A DNA stretch of 64,000 nt, taken from Bacteroidia bacterium (GTDB lineage Bacteria > Bacteroidota > Bacteroidia > J057 > JANWXU01). A program made the position numbers and the translations under genes. Location: the NCBI GenBank assembly GCA_025057395.1, contig JANWXU010000006.1, positions 1 to 64,000 on the forward strand, in the 5' to 3' direction. This document shows positions 29,801 to 37,410 of the stretch, piece by piece; the stretch's first letter is position 1, and every line of letters starts with the position of its first letter. The notes beneath the pieces were generated by a model. The model was not told the DNA's origin. It saw only the letters and a list, made by a program, of their open reading frames with translations, and did not search any database.

Positions 29801-32800
29801 TTACAGGAACAAAATTGCTAGCACAGTTGCCCTGCGGATTTATAGCTGCTATGTAATAAGTAGTATGAGTAGTGATATTAGGAATAGTAAAAACAAAGGG
29901 AGCAGTAGCACGAGTTTCTAAAGCCTGACTTCCTATTTGACTATAAAGACGAATAACAGCACCAGCAGGCATGCCCATTTGAGCAGTAAAAGTAACAGGA
30001 CCAGGACCACAGCGAATAATCTCTATAGGCATAGGGTCTCCCGGATTGCCAATAGCAGAAGCGGTGACTTTAATACGCGGAGTTTCACAGCCAGGCTCAA
30101 ACTGGGTATCTTCAAAAGCTGCTGCTACCCAAAATTCCTGTACCCCACTAACAGATGGAGTAACCAATTCAAAAGGAAAAGAGCTATCCGTAGCAATAGG
30201 CACTCCCCCTTTTTCTTGAGTGTATAGTCGCGCAATTTGGCCCGCCGGATTGCCCATTTGTACAGTTATAGTAAGCGGTCCTGCATCACAGCGCCCTACA
30301 TTAGCAGCAGTAGGACGTTCGGGGCAATCGGAAAAAACAGCAATTGCCTTTTCATTAAATTCCATGGTTAAACCTGGCGCACTTCGTTGAAAAGGCCCTA
30401 ACCCTGAAACTTGTGCAGGAAAGGCTTGCCCTCCACTACCTGGTAAATCTATCCAGCCCGTTGGGCTGCCCCCGCTAATAAAGCCTCTAACACGGCAAAA
30501 ATCACGACTAAAAGCACTCCCTTCTCTTTCCGGACGCCACTGAACTCGTAAAGTAACATTATTGGTAGTTTGCGTACAAGTAGTAGGTGCTGGGGGTGTT
30601 AAATTAGGTCGCTCTTCTGTAACAAACCAAGTAGTTTTTACTACATTTTTGAAAGGATTGCCAAAAATTGTAGGAGGTTCAAAAACTTGGTCTTGTACTC
30701 GAATAGCAAAATTATCTCGCACGCCCAAGTTTTGTAAAGTTAGAGGAGCGTAATAAGTAGGAGTACCTACAGCAAATTTAAATTCACTGGCATCGCCCCG
30801 GCATTGGTCATCCGGAGGTGTAGGATATTCAGCTACACCTCCACCTAAACAATCCCGTACTAAGCGTCCTGTACTATTAGTAACCACCCAGCTACTATCA
30901 CTTCCGCCTGTGAGCAGGGCATTAGGAGGGGGCGTATTACAAGTTAGACGCAAATCATTATTATTGAGCCAAATACGCCCTCTTTGTAAGTCCAAAAGTC
31001 GATTAATTCGAAAAGGGCGTAAGAGCTGTAAATATTGGTCAATCTTATCGGTATCCATTCGCAAATTATCTATCATTGGATTACCATTTACGGAACTGGT
31101 AAAAACTACATTTTTGCGAATGGTATTCATAAAGTTTTCATTATAAGGTTGTGAGGCCTGCCCGGGATTGGGTACTGTAGGCATTGGCTCTAAAAGTCTA
31201 TCATAAATAAATACAGTTCCTCCTTCATTTACTAGGTCTGCTCCTTCATGCACTCTTCCATAAACACCAATATTAGGATAAGGACAGCCTGCAGGAAAGG
31301 GCGCAGGATAAGGACAAGGGTTAGCCCCTGGCGACTGCGGACTGCCCCTATCTACATACAAATAACTAAAGTCTCCCTGAAAGCCGTTATTAGGATTACC
31401 ATCAATATCCGTCCCCGAAGCTAACCATGGAGTATAATCAACATAAAATTTATTAGCATCGTTAATTGGATTAGCACCACAAACTAAACCCCTTGAAAAA
31501 TTATCTGCTAAAACAGCAATAGTAGCAGGGTTAGCATCTCCCCACCAATTACCACTCATATCTAAAATGCCGTTGGCTGGTCTTTGTCCTCCACTTTCTA
31601 GAACAGCTCCTACTTTACCAATTGTCAGGTGATTATTGAATACTTTAATCGAAGAAAGATTTCCGGGAGTAACATTTGAAGAAACCCAAACGACCGAATG
31701 AAAATTCCTAATAAAATTATTTTGAAACAATAATACTCGAATAAAATTATTCTGAGTAATATTTTCAAACTGAAAAGCAGCGCCAAAATCACCCGGAGAA
31801 TTGTTATACTGCCCATCTAAGGTATTATATCGAACATACCAGTCACCGTTTGCATCCCCGTTATTGTAGCGGAAACTCATAAAATGCAAGCCGCGCAAAC
31901 CGCAATCATTGCAGTTTAAACAATTACTGCCACAATTATCATAGCAAGCACTTTGAGCAGTACTAATTATAAGGCTAGCTGGTACTAGCCTAGCTATATA
32001 AGTATTGTATTCAAAGTAATTTACTCCCTCCACATCATCAATAAAAATAGCTCGGTTAGCAGCTATTGTAGTTCCGTTTTTGATATAATAGTATAATTGA
32101 TTATGTCTTATTACGTGCCCTTCCACTTTAGCACTTCCGCTTTTGTTATCTAGGGCTAACAAGCGCCCCCTTCCACCATTGTTGTAGTTTACATCATTAT
32201 CATTAATAAAGGTATTATATTCGACAAAAGTATTACGAATACGAGATTGTCCTAAGTTTCCACCAATGGCATCTCCTACTATTCTTAAATTGTAAGACTC
32301 ATTATCCTCGATGTGGTTATAACGTAAATAAGTACTATCAGCTTTGATAATTGAATTGGCATAAGGAGCATATACTCTTATAGAGACCCCTATTTCCCCC
32401 CCTTTGATAAAATTATTCTTAATATCTCCTTTATAAAAGTTAGTAGCATAAATTCCATAAATGTTACGAGAATTGGCAGCAGTGTAAGTATAACGCCGCT
32501 CTAGATTCGTTATAAAGGGAGAAATACCATTAAAGGTGGAAAGACCACCAGGTTCTTGCCCACCTCCAAAAACAATATTTCCTACTAGCAGAATATTATT
32601 CTGGATTTGAACATTTTGAAAAGCAGTACGAGTAGAACTAAAAAAAATAGTAGCAAATTGACAATTTTCAATTTTGTTATCACGTATAAAAATGCCAATA
32701 TTGGGGTCATTAGGGTTAGGAGAAAATCCGCCAAAAGCAGCTTCCTCATTTGTTACTAAAATTCCTACTCCATTCTCAGGGGAGCGGCCATTATTAGCAG

Positions 32801-33245
32801 ATGGGCCTCCATCAAGATTGCGAATAATTAGCCCTTCTATGAATATACTATCTACCCCTCCAGCAATTCGGATTCCGTAATTAGTAGTAAAGTTACCATC
32901 AATAATGGGGGCGTTAGGACCCGGACCTCTGTCTCCTGGAGTATTCGATTGGCCCCCAGGGTCTCCTATAATTCTCAGCTTAGATACCGTAATAACATTT
33001 CCCGCAGGATAAACACCAGGAGCTACATAAATTGTCTTCATTTGAGTATGCCCACTTGCATTAGCAGCAGCAAGAGCTTGCGCTAGAGTTAGGAAAGGAC
33101 TTTGCTGGGTACCATTTCTTGGTCCAGGAATATTAGGGTTAGCATCTACCCACCAATTAGGAGGTCCTTGGGCTAATACAACATTCATTACCCAACATTG
33201 AAAAATATAAATCAACAAAGAGATAACGCTATAAATTTTGCTCAT
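20862..33245 (-). CDS. Giant T9SS-secreted protein: beta-helix plus 32 Ig-like repeats
   Basis: A single open frame of 4127 residues. It has a signal peptide (1-25, ending VVLAQ) and a right-handed parallel beta-helix region (about 35-640) rich in short N-turn repeats and beginning with a DUF1565-like WVDANPN...GTQQSPFLTLAQAL segment. A further Cys-containing linker runs to about 980. Then come 32 Ig-like (CHU_C-associated, Ig_7-type) repeats of about 87 residues, each with RCGxGxVTxT near the start, LYxxxxGG in the middle, TTxYY/F strands and GCxSxR near the end. A SprB-like repeat, two fibronectin-III-like domains and a type A T9SS sorting domain (DFILYPNPSAG ... GIYLLSLES) finish it. It is probably a rod-like surface adhesin or a tethered polysaccharide-binding protein; ligand unknown. 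Confidence 0.92.
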   Translation of the reverse strand: MSKIYSVISLLIYIFQCWVMNVVLAQGPPNWWVDANPNIPGPRNGTQQSPFLTLAQALAAANASGHTQMKTIYVAPGVYPAGNVITVSKLRIIGDPGGQSNTPGDRGPGPNAPIIDGNFTTNYGIRIAGGVDSIFIEGLIIRNLDGGPSANNGRSPENGVGILVTNEEAAFGGFSPNPNDPNIGIFIRDNKIENCQFATIFFSSTRTAFQNVQIQNNILLVGNIVFGGGQEPGGLSTFNGISPFITNLERRYTYTAANSRNIYGIYATNFYKGDIKNNFIKGGEIGVSIRVYAPYANSIIKADSTYLRYNHIEDNESYNLRIVGDAIGGNLGQSRIRNTFVEYNTFINDNDVNYNNGGRGRLLALDNKSGSAKVEGHVIRHNQLYYYIKNGTTIAANRAIFIDDVEGVNYFEYNTYIARLVPASLIISTAQSACYDNCGSNCLNCNDCGLRGLHFMSFRYNNGDANGDWYVRYNTLDGQYNNSPGDFGAAFQFENITQNNFIRVLLFQNNFIRNFHSVVWVSSNVTPGNLSSIKVFNNHLTIGKVGAVLESGGQRPANGILDMSGNWWGDANPATIAVLADNFSRGLVCGANPINDANKFYVDYTPWLASGTDIDGNPNNGFQGDFSYLYVDRGSPQSPGANPCPYPAPFPAGCPYPNIGVYGRVHEGADLVNEGGTVFIYDRLLEPMPTVPNPGQASQPYNENFMNTIRKNVVFTSSVNGNPMIDNLRMDTDKIDQYLQLLRPFRINRLLDLQRGRIWLNNNDLRLTCNTPPPNALLTGGSDSSWVVTNSTGRLVRDCLGGGVAEYPTPPDDQCRGDASEFKFAVGTPTYYAPLTLQNLGVRDNFAIRVQDQVFEPPTIFGNPFKNVVKTTWFVTEERPNLTPPAPTTCTQTTNNVTLRVQWRPEREGSAFSRDFCRVRGFISGGSPTGWIDLPGSGGQAFPAQVSGLGPFQRSAPGLTMEFNEKAIAVFSDCPERPTAANVGRCDAGPLTITVQMGNPAGQIARLYTQEKGGVPIATDSSFPFELVTPSVSGVQEFWVAAAFEDTQFEPGCETPRIKVTASAIGNPGDPMPIEIIRCGPGPVTFTAQMGMPAGAVIRLYSQIGSQALETRATAPFVFTIPNITTHTTYYIAAINPQGNCASNFVPVKIIYRNLPTPPILQESVVTRCGSGSVTFTVIDNFTSKQLYRMYSSLNAPIAVASDSLFPFELTTSSLTTHTTYYIVSEDSFCRSNAIEVVARVFLQNLPNVTVQNVSRCGPGVVTFTVTGVTENEVLMYDAPQGGNLVSITSAPFEIRVSAIQSANYYFSQRNTQTTCESSRVLATVTLSSSLGQVSSVDVTRCGTGAVTFTVALGNPSGSQVRLYTEATGGQPIALDDTAPYTLITPLLTQTQTFYIENIEPANGCTSPRLPVRAFVSQAATINIGGSEVRRCGAGEVSFTIHNAQQGDVAYLYTQASGGSPLVVRNTSPYVLTADVSTTTTFFVELQNTATSCSSGRQPIVAKVHPIPVPPISQNIVRCGSGVVTLTVQVSGSGLGVRLWSAAEGGQMLDSRNEAPYLLSTGLSTSTTLFIESYDLSGNCSSGRVPVLVEVRELPHSVNALPIQRCGAGLVEISVTGVTTGGEVRLYSEPSGGLPLQSRTFSPYIFTLAISTSSTYYVALFDNNNCESSRTPVALTVLPPLALPQSNDISRCGPGSVTITALYTPEVSGVRLYTLLTGGVPIAQTSQNPALFTLENVQQSQLFYIESFQQGTGCTSQRVPVLVNILEAPSAVLGSSVRRCGSGVVTFSIIAPGSTEIQMFEDQASFSPIVVGSGSTAQLTTPVLNQTRTFYFAGFSIQTGCLGPKVPLEATILLSPTAPVVSAVGRCGAGGVSISPQMTPQSGNSVALYTSPEEEVPIIQSFTPPFVLNLAFVQTTTTFYLSSRASENNCQSIRVPVVVTIHTTPPGEVESNNVARCGRGVIAFTAQALAPQGTELRLYTQSAGDLPIQVIAGSEGVLQTPLLERTTTFYISQFSSLTGCEGPRRQVIAQVVAAPGIPFMSSASRCGPGVVTLTGSMGVPSGTEMRIYPNRTEEIPLAILTPPYEFRTGFLNTTTRYFISAYHANSKCESPRVEVEVKVFAIPGAPISSNRGVCGNSGTVNFTVRMGNPAGSEIRLYTIPSGGFPIASSSVAPYILASPQVSTTTVFYLESHDIVTGCSSHRIPVSAIVNPSQVLPGIPIAAGEIGRCGSGSVTITVQMGTPAGREILLYNAMVGGSIIAQSDQAPYHLVTPSLNQSTTYYLASRDINGCESVRVPVVINIHPIPSAPLVSSVSRCESGPVTFSIQMGEIEGTEVQLYSTSVGGVLLASASTPPFRLTTPSVLQTTSYYVQVVNSITGCSSARVVAIAIVNPPLPRPNALGASRCGEGSVTLSVHAVGGGTSGVLLYATGQGGNPLAKDDSWPYELVTPSISSTTTFFVQSYNVATGCSSARVAVPVQILAIPAQPLVNSVQRCGAGAVTFSVSAGQVPVREVRLYDENGNWISSTFRAPFELTTPIITRNQTFGISSVAANSGCESSRIFVQATVHEIPALPQVDPVFRCGPGNISFTVRGVATGQTVRIYNAPSGGEVIAQESNFPFVVPLYFNTTTTYYVSIQDQTTGCESERIEAKAEIRRLPSPPTAVANLSRCGAGKVHITANVVENVHGVRLYDRNGNFIAEASSSPFILETPSLETTATYSLRSVLQNCESNSTNIEVVIHSIPGLPRVNDIRRCGVGEVTFTAHMSFPLGTSIRLFAQPIGDNLLAEDESFPYELKVNVTSDQTFYLESYDAKTGCTSSRIAATANIERIPPQPILESTSFRRCGQGSITLTISNFQGNQVLLYSTSRGGQALAESLGNPAQLTIPSITTEGVIYYIAFRNRSSGCESERVAVNVSALSLPPPPVVNNSSRCGIGRISFTVIAVGTSEYVMRAYSLATGTTADAFDDAPPYELQTPLLTTNTTWYFEAEDKRTGCRSARTAAVAQIHAVPALAPVSRIVRCGAGSVTFTAFLSTGLGDAVRLYALPTGGETLWSDNIFPYELTTPFTLQTQTYYLEPFSSQTGCIGERIPAVVEIESVPMLPIAENANRCGVGSVTLTVYNESGSEVRLYSQEAGGVELTSGRGRIVFINTPVLNSTTTFYLASVSGICESPRVAVRVNVTEIPSLPIVSPVSRCGAGSVSLSISSSTNAERIEVYNTPSGGQLIGVIVGNRGVLSIPFVSSSTLYYVSSVNGNCRSSRQMVSVNILSLPSQVEVNNVSRCGSGAVTLTVSSQGAEEIRLYESSSGGFAQVVAPGSVNVQLVTGILNRTTTYYLSGFTANCESERRPVVISILPIPPLPRVESVSRCGAGLVSLTVQTLGGESIRVYNSLQGGDVVASSASGVVNFTFNLTTTTSFYVSSVEGSCESPRAIAVAQIGVLPATPFAENLNFCGGGLVRFTATMGTPIGNEILLYDSNNQLVDVATIPPYTLEGGRISTSATYYIRARNGNCLSEARAIRVVVNLVPSAPIVEPITVCSTGIVTLTASVAGMVDEVRYYDAQGQEVARSSNPPYAARVNVGGNTSFSVSSWKQGCESPRINLPIRVFTQLTPPQLRNITRCGAGVVTISAPSPEGNNNSFLLRLYDGQGNWVGETGSPFSIEIPFVNQTQNYFAAWVVNGCESMRAPVTVEIEPEVEPLAATAAPRCSPGVFTITINGNAKSYRLYSQPVGGEPLADSREPRLETPFLSTTTTYYVSGANGLCEGRRIPIALRVGSNLVLTTQVRAALCDGGGQVNVQVRGGSGSYLYRLGTIQQNHGNFSGLAPGSYFLNVIDIDNGCSSSEVIIVPEGWTMPLVTITSIEASRAQISWPVVAGTSRYRVRYRAIGQENYTHLEVTTTNLVLTNLSAATTYEVSVAPICFYGAANFGEAAIFTTAASNNNERSCIAGNLQVTVRSASEASVNFQGLSPGIVCYVLSYGLLNEPTERWQEVLIPHPQQGIQLTGLLPNGIYGVRVRANCTTCSIRQGTLGQWSSVVNFVQRVAREETSSGVDFILYPNPSAGLVYIRFQGNGPKSTKLKLWDMQGRLLLQKEVLIENVETLVDVSHLAKGIYLLSLESEEDAIRAKVIIE
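21930..30300 (-). repeat. Tandem array of 32 Ig-like protein repeats
   Basis: Counting the RCG/RC-G motif in the giant protein gives 32 units averaging about 87 codons. The units are clearly homologous in protein but diverged in DNA, with no long identical stretches noticed, so the array is old and not a recent slippage product. Nearly every unit keeps two cysteines (RCGxG and GCxSxR), predicting one disulfide per unit after export. Confidence 0.85.
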
Positions 33246-33297
33246 AACTAAACTAAAAATTTCTAAAACAGGAAACCTACATATAAAACTGGCAGGG

Positions 33298-33305
33298 CAA
33301 AAATA
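33298..33305 (-). promoter_or_regulatory. Putative -7 element of the giant gene
   Basis: TATTTTTG on the minus strand matches TAnnTTTG about 52 bases before the ATG of the giant gene. The surrounding 299-base gap (33246-33544) holds no other feature I can see. Confidence 0.45.
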
Positions 33306-33544
33306 AACAAAAAAATAGCTTTATAAAGGCAGGCAATAAATTTATAGATAGATTAAGAAATAATTTTATTTAATTATATCCGAGATACTCGAATTTTTTT
33401 AGCGTATAGATAGAATTTTCTTTATAAAGAATACATGAATTTACTACGTAATAAAATTGAGTAAATAATCAGTTTTATAATAGAAGGGTATTTTTAATAC
33501 TTCAATAGAGTTGCACTTAAAATATACCCAAAGCTTATAGTAGT

Positions 33545-33793
33545 TTAATTTTTAGAATGTTTGATAAACTCTGCTTTTTGCAAAAAGTGAGAAGCTTTTT
33601 CATAGTCTCCTAGCTTTTCATATACCTTTGCCATATCCTCATAAATTAATCCTAGGAGTTGTTTTTGATTTTGCTCCTCTTTATCTAAGCAAATTGAAAC
33701 AGCCTTTTGGTAGTGCTCCAAGGCTTTACCATACTCCCCTTGGCTATTGTAAATAGAAGCTATATTTTGACATATTGCTGTTGCTGCTTCCAA
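33545..33793 (-). pseudogene. 3' fragment of a broken TPR gene
   Basis: About 80 residues with two TPR-like helical hairpins (ICQNIASIYNSQGEYGKALEH, YEDMAKVYEKLGDYEKA). It has no good start. The frame continues the TPR series of the fragment upstream if one missing T near 33813-33820 is restored (upstream reads ALSIY then stop; this frame reads LDLLDERALEAATA). It is the natural C-terminal end of the disrupted gene. Confidence 0.65.
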
Positions 33794-33813
33794 AGCTCTT
33801 TCGTCTAATAAAT

Positions 33814-34440
33814 CTAATAAATGGATAAAGCTTTTTGATAATAATACAAAGCCTGGGCGCAGTTACCTTTTTTAAGGTATATGGCTGCTATATTCCCATA
33901 GAATGACGCTACATACTCATCTTTTTCACCCCACAACTCTAAACAAATTGCTAAAACTCTCTGGTAGTAATCCAGAGCTTTATCATAATTGCCCTGGGCA
34001 AGATACAAAAATGCTATGTTCTGGTAAACTACTGCTACTTCCTCATTTTTTTCACCCCATAATTCTAAGTAAATAGCTAGGGCTTTATAATGATACTCTA
34101 TCGCTTCGTCGTATTTAGCATTATTATGGCACATAGTTGCCATGGTCCTATAAGCTAATGCTACTTGTTCACTTCTTTCCCCCCAAAACTCTATACTTAA
34201 AGCTAGAGCTTTACCGTAATACTCCAGCGCTATATCGTAATCCCCCTTCTTGTTATAAGCCGTTGCCATATCCTTATAAATCTCCGCCACTTGCTCCCTC
34301 TTTTCCGCAAATACCTCTAAATGAATTGCCAAAGCTTCGTGGTAGTACTCTAAACTCTTATCATAATTACTTTCATTAAGATACACACGGGCTATATTTT
34401 GATAGGCTGAAATTACTTTCTCACTTTTTTCACCCCACAA
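33814..34440 (-). pseudogene. Central fragment of a broken TPR gene
   Basis: About 208 residues, five 42-residue kinesin-light-chain-like TPR units (for example YDKALDYYQRVLAICLELWGEK followed by YVASFYGNIAAIYLKKG). It opens in mid-unit with LWGEKSEKV and no ATG, and ends in mid-unit at TAG (33816-33814). The frame upstream and the frame downstream encode the expected flanking units, so this is an internal piece of one ancestral gene and not an independent protein. Translation from a TTG at 34440 cannot be excluded. Confidence 0.65.
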
Positions 34441-34479
34441 CTCTAATATAATATATTCTCAAAACTTTCTAATAATACC

Positions 34480-34767
34480 TTAAAGCCTCCTCATACTTAC
34501 CGTTGATAAAATACATAGCTGCCACATGCATATACAGTAGCACTGCTTGCTCACTTTTTTTCCCCACAATTCTAAGCATATGGCTAGAACCTTCAGATAG
34601 TACTCTAAAGCCACATCGTAATTCCCGTTTTGGGTACAAGCCATTGCCATATCCTTATAAATATCTGCCACTTGCGCACTCTTTTCTCTATGCAGCTCTA
34701 TAGCAACTGCTAAAGCCTTCTGATAATGCTCTAAAGCTGTATTGTAATTAATTTGATTCGACTCCAC
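34480..34767 (-). pseudogene. 5' fragment of a broken TPR gene, paralogue of its upstream neighbour
   Basis: Starting at a GTG at 34767, the frame reads ESNQINYNTALEHYQKALAVAIELH, close to the N-terminus of the TPR protein just upstream (HSNQKNTALEHYQEALEAAIELH), so it looks like the start of a tandem copy. After two TPR units it loses frame in a seven-base homopolymer (34555-34561, A7 on the coding strand); restoring one base lets the TPR pattern continue (SEQAVLLYMHVAAMYFINGKYEEALRYY) to a nonsense TAG at 34471-34469. The next unit begins in another frame after an extra TATA-like stretch. Several independent lesions point to decay. Confidence 0.65.
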
Positions 34768-34786
34768 GATTCTATTTTTATAATGC

Positions 34787-36079
34787 TTAAAAAGTTCTAA
34801 AAACCACATACAAATTCCACGTCTCATCATACTCACCATTTTTATAGTGGGCAATTGCTTTATTTTTATAATCCCTTGCCGCTGTATCACCTTTCTTTAT
34901 TAATAAATATTTGTAACAATACTCTATAGCCTCCGTACATTTACCGATTTTATAATAAACGGTTGCTATAGCATCAAACAACGGTGCTACCTGCTCATTT
35001 TCCGCCCCATATATCTCCATGTAAATCTTCAAAGCCCTCATATAATACTCTAAAGCCTCAGCATAGCTAGGTTTATATTTATCAAAACAAACGGTGGCTA
35101 TTTTCTTACATAATTCTGCTACCTTCTCAATATTCTCGCCATACAAACGTGAATAAATCTTCAAAGCCTTCTTATAATACTCTAGAGCATCGATATAGCT
35201 ATATTTATCAAAATAACTTGTTGCTATTTCTTCATACACTTCTGCTACCTGCTCACTCTGCTCCCCATATAGCTCCAAATAAATTGCTAAAGCCTTCGCA
35301 TTATATTCTAAAGCCTTTAAATACTGCCGATCTATAAGATAACTAGTTGCTATCTTCCTATACACTTCTGCTACCTGCTCACTCCGCTCCCCATATAGCT
35401 CCACACAAATTGCCAACACCTTTTTACTATACTTTAAATTATTATACTTTAAAGCCCTAATATAATTTCTTCCACGCAAATAGTCCTCATATGTTTCGGC
35501 TGACCGCTCACTCCCGCCCCCATATATCTCCGAATAGACCCGTAAAACCGCCTCATTACTCTCCAAAGCTTCAGCAAAACTCCTGTAACAAGGCTCTATC
35601 TCTTTATACAATCCTGCTACCCACTCACTCTGCTCTCCATGTATCTCTAAGTAAATTTTCAAAGTTTTCTTGTAATACTCTGAAGCCTTGAAATACTGCC
35701 GATTTATAAGATAACTAGTTGCTATCTTCCTATACACTTCAGCTACCCGCCCGCTCTGCTCCCCATATAGTTCCACATAAATTGCCAAAGCCTTTTTATT
35801 ATACTCTAAAGCCTTGATATACTTGCTTTTACGAAAATAATCACTTGCTATATCCTCATATGCTTTGGCTACTTGCTCACTTCGCTCCCCATGTAGCTCC
35901 GAATAAATCTTCAAAGCCTTCTCATAATACTCCCAAGCTTTGGCGTAACTACTGTAATAAGACGCTATTTGCCTATACAACCCTGCCACTTGCTCACTTT
36001 TTTCTCCATGCAGCTCTATGGCAGCCTCTAAAGCTTCCTGATAATGCTCTAAAGCCGTATTTTTTTGATTCGAATGCAT
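34787..36079 (-). CDS. Tetratricopeptide repeat protein
   Basis: A 430-residue protein made almost entirely of about nine 42-residue TPR units of the kinesin-light-chain type (pattern ALEYYKKALKIYxELYGExSEQVAEVYxxIATSYF). It starts at an ATG with MHSNQKN and has no signal peptide or membrane helix. TPR arrays bind peptides; a large, fast-evolving family of this kind with no fused effector has no assigned role here. It is followed 20 bases later by the degraded tandem copy. Its last 35 residues (from about DYKNKAIAHYKNGEYDETW) are less regular, and the gene could itself be a shortened copy. Confidence 0.7.
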   Translation of the reverse strand: MHSNQKNTALEHYQEALEAAIELHGEKSEQVAGLYRQIASYYSSYAKAWEYYEKALKIYSELHGERSEQVAKAYEDIASDYFRKSKYIKALEYNKKALAIYVELYGEQSGRVAEVYRKIATSYLINRQYFKASEYYKKTLKIYLEIHGEQSEWVAGLYKEIEPCYRSFAEALESNEAVLRVYSEIYGGGSERSAETYEDYLRGRNYIRALKYNNLKYSKKVLAICVELYGERSEQVAEVYRKIATSYLIDRQYLKALEYNAKALAIYLELYGEQSEQVAEVYEEIATSYFDKYSYIDALEYYKKALKIYSRLYGENIEKVAELCKKIATVCFDKYKPSYAEALEYYMRALKIYMEIYGAENEQVAPLFDAIATVYYKIGKCTEAIEYCYKYLLIKKGDTAARDYKNKAIAHYKNGEYDETWNLYVVFRTF

Positions 36080-36131
36080 AATTGATATATCATAAAAGAC
36101 ACCCCAACCACCCTTAGGTACAAACTCTATT

Positions 36132-36240
36132 AAATTGCCAATGCCCTGTTATAATGCTCTAAAGCCTCGGCACACCGCCCCGCTCCATAACACCAATTGC
36201 CATCTGCTCACACAATTTTGACAGTGCAGTACTATTTTCA
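36132..36240 (-). pseudogene. Remnant of a further TPR copy
   Basis: Upstream of the TPR genes, on the same strand, short pieces of the same repeat survive in different frames: GENSTALSKLCEQMAIG around 36190-36240 and CAEALEHYNRALAI around 36132-36174. No continuous frame joins them. They look like the end of a third, more decayed tandem copy. Confidence 0.5.
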
Positions 36241-36789
36241 CCAAAATATATTTAAAAATCTACTAATTTCTTTTGATAATTTTTCAAGGAAAGCATAAGT
36301 ATTACTTATTCAAAATTCCAAATCAGAGTAGTTTAATACATAAGTAAATAGACAAAATTTTTGTTTTTTATTAAAGCAATTATAAATTAAAAAAATTAAA
36401 GTTATTATTAATTTTGGAAATATTAATTCTTCTAGTAATTTAATTATAATTTTTACGAATATAACTAAATACTACATACTTTAGAAAATAAATTTTAGTC
36501 AAGTAACGGTAAAATTACTAGACTTAAAAGAAAAAAATTTTAATGAAATGCAAGTTTTAAAGTTAGAAGTAAATAATTTTATATCTACTACTTTTTAGTT
36601 AATTCTTAACTATACTGGGAATAAAACTCAGAAGTAGGCTTATGCATTAACTATAACTTAATGCTTTACAAATTTTTTATAGAAAGTATTAATAGTTGTT
36701 TATTATTTATAAGCTTAAACAGCTCAGAAAGCAGAAAAAACAAATATTTCCTGTAAATTTGCAGCTAACAAATCTTAAGCACTAATCAA
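36241..36789. other. 549-base AT-rich gap
   Basis: This gap is very AT-rich, with stop codons in every frame and no convincing hairpin or RNA gene. The only feature I can support is the -7 element at its right end. It may contain more decayed sequence from the TPR locus. Confidence 0.5.
36754..36761 (+). promoter_or_regulatory. Putative -7 promoter element
   Basis: TAAATTTG matches TAnnTTTG and lies 28 bases before the ATG of the 186-residue gene, a good distance for a short leader. A -33 TTTG is not obvious. Confidence 0.5.
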
Positions 36790-37350
36790 ATGAATTGGAA
36801 AAAATATTTAGAAGATGCTAATACTGAGTACTATAGAAGTGATGAAATTAATAAGCCGCAGCTACTAGAAAATATCAAAAAAATTCATCTTTCACTACTA
36901 CGAAACCCAGAAGAGCTAGGGGAATTTATCGAATTTACAATGCAAAATATAGGATCTATTTACTTACCCTATCTATTTTGGATAGAGGTGGCTAAGCTTT
37001 TAGACAAACGCCATAATCCTGAATTAATCTACCAAATGATAGAAGCTTTTTGCAACTCCGATTTCGAAGAGGGGGAGCGCAATAAAATGAAGCCCCTTCT
37101 CATTATTTACTTTGCGATGGAAAACGAATTTCATATCGATCGTATTAAATCCTTTATTATCCAAAAATCACACAAAACAGTACAAGATTATTTTAGTCTT
37201 ATCTTTAAATTCGTCCACCATAACAAACGTGCAGTAGAAGTTTTAATTAAAAAGATGCAAATGCTAAAAAAATATTACCCTTCGTTCGAACTTTTAGAGC
37301 TTCCTGTGCAAGAATTAGAAGAAAAATTAGGCAAACCAAAAACAAGCTAG
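36790..37350 (+). CDS. Conserved-looking hypothetical protein
   Basis: 186 residues, charged and helical (KKYLEDANTEYYRSDEINKPQLL ...), with no signal peptide, no membrane helix and no cysteine pattern. It has a promoter-like element upstream, a normal ATG after an A/T-rich leader and a hairpin downstream, so it is very probably expressed. The alternating Leu/Ile helices (LIIYFAMENEFHIDRIKSFII, VEVLIKKMQMLKKYY) resemble HEAT/ARM-like scaffolds, but I do not recognise a family and assign no function. Confidence 0.75.
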   Translation: MNWKKYLEDANTEYYRSDEINKPQLLENIKKIHLSLLRNPEELGEFIEFTMQNIGSIYLPYLFWIEVAKLLDKRHNPELIYQMIEAFCNSDFEEGERNKMKPLLIIYFAMENEFHIDRIKSFIIQKSHKTVQDYFSLIFKFVHHNKRAVEVLIKKMQMLKKYYPSFELLELPVQELEEKLGKPKTS

Positions 37351-37410
37351 AGCGTAATTAATTTTTACTTGATTAACCATAGCAGCTAAGTACCATAATA
37401 AAACTAAAAG

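Noticed and set aside
21930-30300. Regularly spaced motifs as a CRISPR array
   Set aside because: Spacing is about 260 bases and the similarity is at protein level inside one open frame; there are no short identical repeats.
34137-36081. Plus-strand frames across the TPR locus
   Set aside because: Recurring pieces such as LLAHFAPHVAPNKS are antisense images of the TPR repeats.
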